A stretch of 17,206 nucleotides of DNA from contig JAUNJW010000010.1 in assembly GCA_030533035.1 (NCBI GenBank), positions 1 to 17,206 on the forward strand, written 5' to 3'. Source of the DNA: Erysipelotrichaceae bacterium (GTDB lineage Bacteria; Bacillota_I; Bacilli_A; Erysipelotrichales; Erysipelotrichaceae). A program made the position numbers and the translations under genes. The notes under the pieces were generated by a model. That model had not been told where the DNA came from. It worked only from the letters and a program-made list of their open reading frames with translations, and did no database searches. This document shows positions 7,227-14,431 of the stretch, one piece after another (position 1 is the first letter of the stretch; every line of letters begins with the position of its first letter).

Positions 7227-9632
7227 TCAATTCTGCTCAAAGACACTGTCGGCATATCTGACGGAAGCCATGGCGTCTTTGCCGTAGGCGTCCGCGCCGA
7301 TCTGATCGGCATATTCCTGGGTCATGACGGCACCGCCGACGACAACCTTTGTGTCTGGCTTCTTCTCACGTAAGAGTTTGATTGTTTCAGCCATTGAGAC
7401 AACTGTTGTTGTCATCAGGGCGGAAAGTCCGACCAGCTTTATATCCTCTTTGATCGCTGTGTCAACGATCACTTCCGGATCCACATCCTTGCCGAGATCA
7501 ATGACTTCGTAGCCGTAGTTTTCCATCATGACCTTGACGATGTTCTTGCCGATATCATGGATGTCGCCTTTGACCGTCGCCAGAATAATTCTGCCTTTGA
7601 CTGTCTGGGGAACAGCAGACATGCTTTCCTTGATGACCGCGAAAGCAGCCTTTGCGGCGTCGGCGCTCATCAGCAGCTGCGGCAGGAAGGTGGTGCCTGC
7701 CTCAAATCCTCTGCCGACTTCATCGAGGGCGGGAATGATTTCGCCGTCAATGACTGACAGCGGGGAAATGGCTGTTTTCAGAGCTTCCCTGGCAGCTTCA
7801 GCGGCAGGGGAGGCAAGGCCCCTGACAATGCACTGGTGCAGGGACTGTCCGGCTGCCGGAACCTGGCCGGCTTCTGCCTGCTTTGCGGAAACCGGTGTAT
7901 TGACTTCGGCAGTGCCGGCATAGGCTGCGATGTAATCTGCGCAGTTGGGATCCTTTGCCAGCAGGGCGTTGGACGCTCTGTAGGCGGCCATGATCTGGGC
8001 GTTGTTCGGATTGATGATCGCCGCCGACAGTCCGTTCTGCATCGCCATGCTCAGGAAGTGGGCGTTGACAATGCCTCTCTGGGGCAGACCGAAGGAAATA
8101 TTGGAAACACCGAGGATTGAGCGCACATGCAGCTCATCCCGGCATCTTCTGACTGTTTCCAGTGTGCATAAGGCAGACTTCGGATCGGAAGAGACAGTCA
8201 TGCACAGGCCGTCGATGACGATATCCTTCTGAGGTATGCCATAGGAAGCCGCAGCCTCCAGGATCCGTTTCGCGATGGCGATTCTGCCGTCCGCAGTTGA
8301 CGGGATTTCCTTATCCAGGCACAGGCCCACGAGAACACCGCCGTATTTGGCGACCAGCGGCATAATACTGTTCAGAGTTTCCTCTTTGCCGTTGACCGAG
8401 TTGATCATCGGCTTGCCGTTGTAAATCCGCATCGCTCTTTCCAGAGCGGCAGGGTCGGAAGAGTCCAGCTGCAGCGGAAGTCCGCACACAGCCTGCAGTT
8501 TCTTCACGACAGTTTCCATCATGGCCGGCTCATCAATCTCGGGAAGACCGACATTGACGTCCAGGATATGGGCGCCGGCGTCCTCCTGTTTCAGGCCTTC
8601 GGCGATGATGTAGTCAATGTTATTGTCACGCAGCGCCTGCTTGAATGCTTTCTTGCCGGTCGGGTTGATTCTTTCGCCGATGACGGCGCAGGTATCGCCG
8701 ATTTCAACTGCCCGGTTATAGGAGCTGACAACCGTTCTGTTTTTCTGTGTGGCAGGTCTGAATTTCTTTTTCGAAACAGCTTCGATGGTCATGCGGATAT
8801 GCTCGGAAGTTGTTCCGCAGCAGCCGCCGACACACTGCACGCCGATCTGCGCGATTTCCGCCATCAGTTCCGAGAATTCCTCCGGCTGCACCGGATAGAA
8901 GGTCATGCCGTGCCTTGTGACAGGCAGGCCGGCATTGGGATTGACAATGACCGGGATGGAAGAGGCAGCCGCAAGCCGCTGAATGATCGGCACCATTTCT
9001 CTCGGGCCGAGGGAACAGTTGACGCCGAGGGCGTCCACCCTGAGTCCTTCCAGCATCGCCACGACTGCTTCCACGGAGGCGCCGGTCAGCAGTTTTCCGT
9101 TTGCGTCAAAGGTGACAGTAATGCATACAGGCAGATCGCAGCTTTCCTTCGCCGCAAGAACCGCTGCCTTGGCTTCATAGCTGTCATTCATGGTTTCGAT
9201 CAGAACCAGGTCAGCCCCGGCTTCGGCGCCGGCTCTGACAGCTTCCGAGAAAATATCCACCGCTTCTTCAAAAGAAAGATCGCCGAGCGGCTCAAGCAGC
9301 TTTCCGGTAGGGCCGATATCAATGGTGATATAAGCGTCTTCCCGTCCGGCTTCAGTCCTCGCTTCTTTTGCCAGTTCCACCGCGGCAGTGATGATTTCTT
9401 TGACATTGTCCGGATAATGGAGGCGGTTGGCTCCGAACGTGTTGGCATTGAACACATCAACACCGGCATTCAGGTAGCCTTTGTATAATTCTTTGATTCT
9501 GTCAGGATATTTCAGATTCCATGTCTCCGGCAGCTCACCGCCGCGCAATCCCATTTTCTGCAGGATTGAACCGGTGCCGCCGTCAAAAAAGAGCCATTCT
9601 TTTCCCAGGCGTTCGAGGAATTCCTTTTTCAT
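7227..9632 (-). CDS. metH: Cobalamin-dependent methionine synthase, core without reactivation domain
   Basis: 801 residues. Transfers methyl from 5-methyl-tetrahydrofolate via cobalamin to homocysteine; cytoplasmic. Domain order: homocysteine-binding barrel (about 1-290) with zinc ligands Cys206 (GVNCSLGP), Cys271 and Cys272 (GGCCGTT); pterin-binding barrel (about 310-565, starting VIGERINPTG); helical cap (about 595-680); cobalamin-binding Rossmann domain (about 680-800) with the cobalt ligand His692 in GDIHDIGK. E. coli MetH is about 1227 residues because it carries a C-terminal AdoMet-binding reactivation domain; here the protein ends after the B12 domain. The missing function is supplied by the gene just upstream, which overlaps by ATGA. 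AGGAGG stands before the ATG. It is the last gene of the met operon and faces the B12 uptake genes. Confidence 0.97.
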   Translation of the reverse strand: MKKEFLERLGKEWLFFDGGTGSILQKMGLRGGELPETWNLKYPDRIKELYKGYLNAGVDVFNANTFGANRLHYPDNVKEIITAAVELAKEARTEAGREDAYITIDIGPTGKLLEPLGDLSFEEAVDIFSEAVRAGAEAGADLVLIETMNDSYEAKAAVLAAKESCDLPVCITVTFDANGKLLTGASVEAVVAMLEGLRVDALGVNCSLGPREMVPIIQRLAAASSIPVIVNPNAGLPVTRHGMTFYPVQPEEFSELMAEIAQIGVQCVGGCCGTTSEHIRMTIEAVSKKKFRPATQKNRTVVSSYNRAVEIGDTCAVIGERINPTGKKAFKQALRDNNIDYIIAEGLKQEDAGAHILDVNVGLPEIDEPAMMETVVKKLQAVCGLPLQLDSSDPAALERAMRIYNGKPMINSVNGKEETLNSIMPLVAKYGGVLVGLCLDKEIPSTADGRIAIAKRILEAAASYGIPQKDIVIDGLCMTVSSDPKSALCTLETVRRCRDELHVRSILGVSNISFGLPQRGIVNAHFLSMAMQNGLSAAIINPNNAQIMAAYRASNALLAKDPNCADYIAAYAGTAEVNTPVSAKQAEAGQVPAAGQSLHQCIVRGLASPAAEAAREALKTAISPLSVIDGEIIPALDEVGRGFEAGTTFLPQLLMSADAAKAAFAVIKESMSAVPQTVKGRIILATVKGDIHDIGKNIVKVMMENYGYEVIDLGKDVDPEVIVDTAIKEDIKLVGLSALMTTTVVSMAETIKLLREKKPDTKVVVGGAVMTQEYADQIGADAYGKDAMASVRYADSVFEQN

Positions 9633-10282
9633 ATGTCCTCCTGTTCACGGTACTCGCAGGTCGGCGACATCGCGCATGCCGCGCAGCCTGTTTCCTGTGT
9701 TTCTTTCTTTTCCGCTGAAAGGCCGATGAAGGCGGTCACGGATTTGAAAGGCGTCATCAATAATGAACTGTTGAGAGTCAGGCCGATGGCTTTCGGCAGA
9801 TTGATCAGGGAAAAGATCAGCTTCTGGTTTTCCAGAAGAAGATCGCCATAGCCCGGTGAAAAGCGGGGATGGCAGAAATATCCTTTTTTCTCTGCCTTCT
9901 GCCGGATCTCTTCATTGACCTCATCGCAGACCTCCTCAACCATGGCGGCTGCGCATGCCTGCAGGACAGCGGCTTTGGACATGGAGAGGATGCTGTATTT
10001 CTGAATCAGACGGTCGACATCGGCTCCCAGGGTCACCGCCATAATGACGATCCGCGTGCAGCCATCCAGGTTTTTCGCCAGATTCCGGCTTTGAATCACA
10101 TTGCCTTCAATCACGGGAAAACCGTTCTCCCAGCCAAGGGGAAACTTTTCATAGATATGCCTGGGCTTCGCGGCGTCCTCAAGCAGGGCGACACACTCTT
10201 CAATGAGCGCATCAGCGGTTTCATCGCTGTCTGCCTTCATCATGCCGAGATAGCGTCTGATTTCTTTTCTGGATATGTTCAT
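9629..10282 (-). CDS. Stand-alone methionine synthase activation (reactivation) domain protein
   Basis: 217 residues. It resembles the C-terminal activation domain of MetH, which binds AdoMet and remethylates cobalamin after oxidation. The signature is at about 140-147, RFSPGYGD (equivalent to the RxxxGY AdoMet-binding segment of E. coli MetH), followed by LENQKLIFSLI, IGLTLNSSLLMTPFKSV and AFIG. The C terminus has a small cysteine cluster (Cys200, Cys203, Cys209, in GCAACAMSPTCEYR) absent from E. coli MetH, which may bind a metal or cluster for electron delivery. It is coupled by ATGA overlaps to metF before it and metH after it. Together with the 801-residue MetH it forms a split version of the enzyme. 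The AdoMet role is by family; the cysteine role is inference. Confidence 0.92.
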   Translation of the reverse strand: MNISRKEIRRYLGMMKADSDETADALIEECVALLEDAAKPRHIYEKFPLGWENGFPVIEGNVIQSRNLAKNLDGCTRIVIMAVTLGADVDRLIQKYSILSMSKAAVLQACAAAMVEEVCDEVNEEIRQKAEKKGYFCHPRFSPGYGDLLLENQKLIFSLINLPKAIGLTLNSSLLMTPFKSVTAFIGLSAEKKETQETGCAACAMSPTCEYREQEDI

Positions 10283-11139
10283 TTAATAATTTCCGAAAGG
10301 TTGTCCATGATGCCTTTTGCGACATCGGGCTTGTTCATGGAATAAACATGGATATGCTTTATGCCGTTGGCGATCAGGTCGATGATCTGCTCGGAGGCAT
10401 AGACAATGCCGGCCTGTTTCATGGCAGCCGGATTGTCCCTGAATGTATCGACAATCGCCCGGAAGCGCTCGGGTACATTTGTGCCGGAAAGGGCAACCGA
10501 GCGGTCGAGCTGCTTCGCGTTTGTGATCGGCATGATGCCGGGAAGGATCGGTACACGGATCCCGGCCTCTCTTGCCCGGTACAGGAAGTTATAGAAGATA
10601 TTGTTGTCAAAAAACATCTGGGTTGTCAGGAAATCACAGCCGGCTTCCACCTTGGTTCTCAGATTCCTGAGGTCCTGATTCTTGTTGTAGCTTTCAATAT
10701 GTCCTTCCGGATAGCAGGCGCCGCCGATGCAGAGGTCCGCCTGTTTCTTGATATAGGCAATCAGGTCGCTGGCGTGGGTGAAGTCTGTTTCTGCTTCACC
10801 GCTTGCCGGCATGTCACCGCGCAGAACCATGATATTTTCAATGTTCTCACAGCGATACTGGGCAATCATCCGGTCTGTGTGTTCCTTTGAGGAGCCGACA
10901 CAGGTCAGATGCGGCATGACGGGAACGCCGGTATCCTTCTTCAGGTCCGCTGCCAGTTCAGCCGTAAAACCGGCCGTGGAGCCGCCGGCGCCGTAGGTGA
11001 TGGACATGAAGCTGGGATGCAGTTCAGCGATATCTTCCGCGGCTGTTTTGACCGCTTCGAACCGTTCCGCTTTTTTCGGCGGGAAAACCTCAAAGGAGAG
11101 GGTGATTTTATCCTGTGCGAGCAGTTCACTTATCTTCAT
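10279..11139 (-). CDS. metF: 5,10-methylenetetrahydrofolate reductase
   Basis: 286 residues, the bacterial MetF length. Reduces methylene-tetrahydrofolate to methyl-tetrahydrofolate, the methyl donor for MetH; flavoprotein with a TIM-barrel fold. Visible family marks are SFEVFPPK near the N terminus (the Glu matches the catalytic Glu of E. coli MetF), [20 protein letters not shown] and QMFFD. The start has AGGAAGG upstream. It overlaps the end of metA by 14 bp and the activation gene by 4 bp, so all four genes form one translationally coupled unit. Nothing unusual in the catalytic regions. MetF in some anaerobes needs a partner such as MetV; none is present here. Confidence 0.97.
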   Translation of the reverse strand: MKISELLAQDKITLSFEVFPPKKAERFEAVKTAAEDIAELHPSFMSITYGAGGSTAGFTAELAADLKKDTGVPVMPHLTCVGSSKEHTDRMIAQYRCENIENIMVLRGDMPASGEAETDFTHASDLIAYIKKQADLCIGGACYPEGHIESYNKNQDLRNLRTKVEAGCDFLTTQMFFDNNIFYNFLYRAREAGIRVPILPGIMPITNAKQLDRSVALSGTNVPERFRAIVDTFRDNPAAMKQAGIVYASEQIIDLIANGIKHIHVYSMNKPDVAKGIMDNLSEIIK

Positions 11140-12094
11140 GGCTGCGTACCTTCCTGTGCTTTCTCTCTTCCCTGAGCTTCTGCACTTCGCTCAGATCATA
11201 CGGTGTCTCCTGATAGACGAAGTAGTTCAGCCAGTTGGAGTAGAGCAGGTTGGCGCTTGACCGCCATGTGCATACCGGCCGCTTTGTGTCATCGTCATTG
11301 GGATAGTAGTTGTACGGCACATGAATCGGCAGACCCGCGTTTTTATCGCGGAGATATTCTTTTTCAAGGGTATCGGGATCGTATTCACTGTGGCCTGTGA
11401 TAAAGATCTGGCGGCCTTCATCAGTGGAAATGGCATAGACGCCGGCTTCCTCACTTTCAGCGAGAATCTTCAGTTCGGGTGTGTTGATGATTTCCTCACG
11501 GCTGATTCCGGTGTGACGGGAATGGGGCACCATAAAGGTGTCGTCGAATCCTCTGAACAGGATCGAGCCCTTGTGGGTCACCTTATGCGGGAAGACGCCG
11601 AACATCTTTTCCGGCAGGGGAATCTTGTCAATGCCATAGTGATAATACAGGGCTGCCTGGGCGCCCCAGCAGATGTGGAAGGTGCTGTGGACATGGGTGG
11701 TGGACCACTCCATGATGTCGCACAGTTCGTCCCAGTAATCCACTTCCTCGAAAGGCAGGTGTTCCACCGGCGCGCCGGTGATGACCATGCCGTCAAAGTT
11801 TCTGTCTTTGACATCATCGAAGGTCTGGTAGAAGGCGACCATATGCTCAATCGGGGTATGCTTGGGCTGTCTGCCGCTGACAGTCAGCAGCTCCATTTCC
11901 ACCTGGATCGGGGTGTTGCCAAGCAGTCTGGCCAGCTGTGTCTCAGTCACGATTTTCAGCGGCATCAGGTTCAGGACAAGAATGCGCAGGGGACGGATCT
12001 GCTGGCTTTCAGCTCGGGTTTCCCGCATGACAAAGATGTTCTCGGACTCAAGAACACCGGCGGCAGGAAGTTCATTCGGAATTCGGATCGGCAT
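11126..12094 (-). CDS. metA: Homoserine O-acyltransferase, predicted acetyl-CoA type
   Basis: 322 residues. Activates homoserine for sulfur incorporation, the first committed step of methionine synthesis; cytoplasmic. Catalytic Cys142 is in [13 protein letters not shown], with His235 and Glu237 in ITGHSEYD. Residue 111 is Glu ([17 protein letters not shown]). Glu at this position marks acetyl-CoA users such as Bacillus cereus MetA, while E. coli, a succinyl-CoA user, has Gly. So O-acetylhomoserine is the predicted product, despite the common annotation as succinyltransferase. AAAGGAG lies 9 nt before the ATG. First gene of the operon, downstream of the attenuator-like leader at 12112-12243. 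No sulfhydrylase gene is nearby, so the next step is encoded elsewhere. Confidence 0.96.
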   Translation of the reverse strand: MPIRIPNELPAAGVLESENIFVMRETRAESQQIRPLRILVLNLMPLKIVTETQLARLLGNTPIQVEMELLTVSGRQPKHTPIEHMVAFYQTFDDVKDRNFDGMVITGAPVEHLPFEEVDYWDELCDIMEWSTTHVHSTFHICWGAQAALYYHYGIDKIPLPEKMFGVFPHKVTHKGSILFRGFDDTFMVPHSRHTGISREEIINTPELKILAESEEAGVYAISTDEGRQIFITGHSEYDPDTLEKEYLRDKNAGLPIHVPYNYYPNDDDTKRPVCTWRSSANLLYSNWLNYFVYQETPYDLSEVQKLREERKHRKVRSHEDK

Positions 12095-12111
12095 AAATAT
12101 GGTCTCCTTTC

Positions 12112-12150
12112 AAAAACATCCCCGATGCGGGACGGCACCGGGGTATGTTT
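12112..12150 (-). terminator. Leader terminator (attenuator) upstream of metA
   Basis: On the minus strand AAACAT, a bulged A, CCCCG and GTGC pair with GCAT, CGGGG and ATGTTT: about 15 bp with one bulge around a CGTCCC loop. A run of five T (12116-12112) overlaps its 3' edge, 17 nt before the metA start. Its 5' arm shares bases 12150-12143 with the 3' arm of the competing inverted repeat, so the two folds exclude each other. Confidence 0.8.
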
Positions 12151-12178
12151 ATATTTTTCTTAATGGTTATAAACATAC
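12143..12178 (-). promoter_or_regulatory. Candidate antiterminator hairpin in the metA leader
   Basis: A perfect 11-bp inverted repeat: GTATGTTTATA (12178-12168 on the minus strand) and TATAAACATAC (12153-12143), with a 14-nt loop holding the leader-frame stop TAA (12162-12160). The 5' arm is the last codons of the leader frame, so a ribosome reaching the stop would mask it. The 3' arm overlaps the terminator's 5' arm. Being near-palindromic DNA, it could instead be a protein operator. Confidence 0.7.
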
Positions 12179-12243
12179 AAAAGGATGCCGGTACGGTGTG
12201 CCGTGATGCGCATTCGTTTTTGCATGAAAGCTTTTCTGCCCAT
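12160..12243 (-). CDS. Putative methionine leader peptide (27 codons)
   Basis: A short open frame starting with ATG at 12243 and ending with TAA at 12160, preceded by AAGGA (12253-12249) five bases from the start. Methionine is at codons 1, 7 and 11 (begins MGRKAFMQKRMR, ends LLYVYNH), rich for 27 residues. It sits 10-20 nt after the predicted met promoter start and its end overlaps the 5' arm of the antiterminator-like repeat. It is too short for usual gene calling. Inferred role: ribosome stalling at Met codons when charged tRNA-Met is scarce leaves the repeat free to form, prevents the terminator, and lets metA-metF-activation-metH be expressed. No leader peptide of this sequence is known to me; coding is supported by position and ribosome binding site only. 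Confidence 0.6.
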   Translation of the reverse strand: MGRKAFMQKRMRITAHRTGILLYVYNH

Positions 12244-12269
12244 AACAATCCTTATGTGTGTTACCAACT

Positions 12270-12298
12270 ATATTAAAGGCTGATGCATGTAAAATCAA
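12270..12298 (-). promoter_or_regulatory. Promoter of the met operon
   Basis: Minus-strand TTGATT (12298-12293), a 17-bp spacer and TAATAT (12275-12270). The start would fall near 12263, about 10 nt before the leader peptide ribosome binding site. Each hexamer matches the consensus at four of six positions, so an activator may be needed. Confidence 0.55.
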
Positions 12299-12304
12299 AC
12301 GATA

Positions 12305-12322
12305 ATACAAATGATATTGTAT
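12305..12322. promoter_or_regulatory. Dyad operator candidate for the divergent LysR regulator
   Basis: ATACAA and TTGTAT are perfect arms separated by ATGATA. It lies just upstream of the met -35 box, centred about 50 bp before the predicted start, where LysR-type proteins usually bind to activate. A second, weaker dyad, CTGAA-N8-TTCAG, is at 12396-12413 nearer the regulator gene; its spacing does not fit the E. coli MetR site (TGAA-N5-TTCA). Rest of 12323-12538: A/T-rich, no further gene seen, no clear promoter for the LysR gene (TTAACC-N17-TTAATA at 12362-12390 is a weak possibility). Confidence 0.4.
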
Positions 12323-12538
12323 CTGAAAACAGGGAAAATACGGAGAATGCGGGCAAGTGGATTAACCGATTACTGCATATAGGTTTAATATATAGCTGAA
12401 ATACATCGTTCAGGGTTATGTTATTCTCTGTCAAAACAGCAGAACCGCCGCTTTCTCCATATCCTGTCCATCAAACAAAGGGCAGGAATATCCGCCTTTC
12501 CGTCATAACGAATATTGTCCTACAGGAGGTTTGCAGGC

Positions 12539-13492
12539 ATGACAATTCAGCAGATATATTACGCGATCACAGTTTCCGAATGCGGCTCCATCAACAAGGC
12601 CGCCGAGATGCTCTATATTTCACAGCCTTCCCTGACCAGCGCCATCCAGGAGCTGGAGAAGTCGATCGGCATCCAGATCTTCAACCGCACCGGCAGGGGT
12701 GTGACAGTCACCAATGACGGCCGTGAATTCCTCCTGTATGCCAGACAGGTTTACAGCCAGTACGAGCAGCTCAGAAGCCGCTACAGCGGCGACGAAAAGA
12801 TCCGCAAGAAGTTCGCTGTCAGCACCCAGCATTATTCTTTCGCGATCAAGGCGTTTGTCGAGATGGTCAAAAAGTTTGATACGACCGAGTATGATTTCGC
12901 GATCATGGAGGAGCGCACAAAAGAAGTCATTGCCGATGTGGCCGGAATCAGAAGCGAGATCGGCATCCTTTACCTGTCCGATTTCAACCGCTCCGCCATC
13001 ACAAAGCTGCTGCGCACCAACAGCCTTGAATTCCATCACCTGATCGACTGCCAGGCCTATGTCTATATTTATAAAGACCACCCGCTGGCGAAAAAGAAGT
13101 CAATCACCCTTTCCCAGCTGCAGGAATACCCCTGCCTGCAGTTTGACCAGGGCGACAGCTCCTCCTTCTATTTCGCTGAGGAAATCCTGAGCACCAATGA
13201 GTATCCCAGGATTATCAAGGCCAATGACAGGGCCACCATGCTCAACCTCATGATCGGCCTCAACGGCTATACACTCTGCTCGGGAATCATCTGTGAGGAA
13301 CTTAACGGTGATGATTACATCGCGGTGCCGTACAAGGAGGATGAATCCAATCCCAACAGCCACATGGAGATCGGCTATATCACCAAAAAGAACAGTGTCC
13401 TTTCCGAAGTCGGTTCCATGTATATTGAGGAACTGAAAAAGTATCTTTCCACGGTTACTGCCGGCAGGAAAAAGAAAACAGCCGCAAGGTGA
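12539..13492 (+). CDS. LysR-type transcriptional regulator, candidate met operon regulator
   Basis: 317 residues. The N-terminal winged helix-turn-helix (about 1-60) reads MTIQQIYYAITVSECGSINK then AAEMLYISQPSLTSAIQELE, a textbook LysR DNA-binding domain. The rest (about 90-300) is the two-lobed effector-binding domain. ATG at 12539 is chosen because AGGAGG (12524-12529) precedes it by 9 bp; the in-frame TTG at 12515 lacks a site and would add non-family residues. It is divergent from metA across 444 bp that hold dyad sequences. LysR regulators usually control their divergent neighbour, so homocysteine-, O-acetylhomoserine- or sulfur-responsive control of the met operon is likely. The ligand cannot be read from sequence. 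Confidence 0.93.
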   Translation: MTIQQIYYAITVSECGSINKAAEMLYISQPSLTSAIQELEKSIGIQIFNRTGRGVTVTNDGREFLLYARQVYSQYEQLRSRYSGDEKIRKKFAVSTQHYSFAIKAFVEMVKKFDTTEYDFAIMEERTKEVIADVAGIRSEIGILYLSDFNRSAITKLLRTNSLEFHHLIDCQAYVYIYKDHPLAKKKSITLSQLQEYPCLQFDQGDSSSFYFAEEILSTNEYPRIIKANDRATMLNLMIGLNGYTLCSGIICEELNGDDYIAVPYKEDESNPNSHMEIGYITKKNSVLSEVGSMYIEELKKYLSTVTAGRKKKTAAR

Positions 13493-13514
13493 CGGCTGTC
13501 ATCAGATTATCCGG

Positions 13515-13543
13515 GAGACTGAAGCCTGCTTCGGTCTCTTTTT
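13515..13543 (+). terminator. Intrinsic terminator after the LysR gene
   Basis: GAGACTGAAG pairs with CTTCGGTCTC (10 bp, one T-G) around CCTG, followed by TTTTTG and TTTTT. A second hairpin, ACAGCCG/CGGCTGT (13478-13499), spans the LysR stop codon. Neither shows a T-run on the minus side for the converging HAD gene. Confidence 0.9.
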
Positions 13544-13547
13544 GTTT

Positions 13548-14399
13548 TTAACGGAGTCCTTCAATATGTTTATACAGAGATTCGGCGATGCCGTCCTCGT
13601 CGTTGGAAAGGGTGATTTCATCTGCGATGGCTTTGACGGCTTCGGTGGCATTGCCCATGGCGACGCCGATGCCGGCATACTCCAGCATGGAGATGTCATT
13701 CTCCGCGTCTCCGAAGGCGATCATTTCATCCGCTGTATAGCCGAGCTTTGTAAAAGCAGTGTCAATGGCTTTTGCCTTGTCCACATTCTTCGCGGTGAAC
13801 TCATAGTAGAACGGGGCGGTGAACATACAGGAGAGAGTGTCTCTGAACGGCGCTCCCATTTCCTGCCAGTGATCACGCAGGTACTCCGGCTCGCCGGCGG
13901 TCAGGATCTTCTCGATCGGGAAATCCGCAAAAGCAGCCAGGTCTCTTTTTTCACAGAGAATGAAGAAGTTTCCCCGGCTTTCATACTGGATGACATTGAA
14001 GATTTCATCGGAACCGATGTTTTTGTGGATCATTCCTGCATACACATCGTTGGTATACATATATTCATCTTTTGCGATGATCGGGCTGACTTCGAATTTC
14101 TTCATGTGCTCAAGGACAGCTTTTCCCTCTTCGATGCTCATGGGCTGATGGAAATAAACTTCCTTCGTCTGGCAGTCCATGACCTTGGCGCCGTTGTAGC
14201 AGACAAAGATGCCGTGGTGGGAAGGCATGTCCAGTACGTCGGCATACTGGTAAAGTCCCTGGTCGGCGCGGCCGCTGGCGATGACCAGCCGCACGCCCAT
14301 GGCCTGTGCTTTTTTCAATGCTTCGGCTGTTTTCGGAGTGATGACTTTCTGACTGTTGGTTAAGGTGCCGTCGATATCAAGCAGAATTGCGCGGATCAT
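13548..14399 (-). CDS. Cof-type HAD-IIB phosphatase
   Basis: 283 residues. Motif I is LLDIDGTLTN (Asp8 nucleophile, Asp10 acid/base), motif II is VIASGR, the motif III lysine is in VDKAKAID, and motif IV is AFGDAENDISMLEYAG. The IIB cap lies between motifs II and III (about 85-195). Such enzymes dephosphorylate sugar phosphates, flavin mononucleotide or pyridoxal phosphate; the substrate cannot be told from sequence. GGAGG precedes the ATG. The gene follows the PHP gene by 32 bp on the same strand, so the two phosphatases are probably cotranscribed. It converges on the LysR gene. Confidence 0.95.
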   Translation of the reverse strand: MIRAILLDIDGTLTNSQKVITPKTAEALKKAQAMGVRLVIASGRADQGLYQYADVLDMPSHHGIFVCYNGAKVMDCQTKEVYFHQPMSIEEGKAVLEHMKKFEVSPIIAKDEYMYTNDVYAGMIHKNIGSDEIFNVIQYESRGNFFILCEKRDLAAFADFPIEKILTAGEPEYLRDHWQEMGAPFRDTLSCMFTAPFYYEFTAKNVDKAKAIDTAFTKLGYTADEMIAFGDAENDISMLEYAGIGVAMGNATEAVKAIADEITLSNDEDGIAESLYKHIEGLR

Positions 14400-14431
14400 A
14401 ATCGTTTCCTCCGTTTCTTCAGCAGTCCTGT

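Noticed and set aside
8568..9488. 306-codon plus-strand frame opposite metH
   Set aside because: Fully inside metH, which has intact zinc, pterin and B12 motifs; the antisense product has a low-complexity, unfamiliar sequence.
11321..12163. 280-codon plus-strand frame opposite metA and its leader
   Set aside because: Overlaps metA with all catalytic residues; no family resemblance; no reason to expect an antisense gene.
12095..12300. SAM riboswitch or Met T-box upstream of metA
   Set aside because: No S-box core (such as the GGAGGGA / TGAA.CCC / GGCAACC pattern) and no T-box sequence (GGTGGnACCGCG type) on the minus strand; the attenuator reading explains the hairpins better.
12396..12413. 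CTGAA-N8-TTCAG as a classical MetR site
   Set aside because: E. coli MetR sites are TGAA-N5-TTCA; the spacing here is 8, and the position is far from the met promoter. Kept only as a weak dyad.
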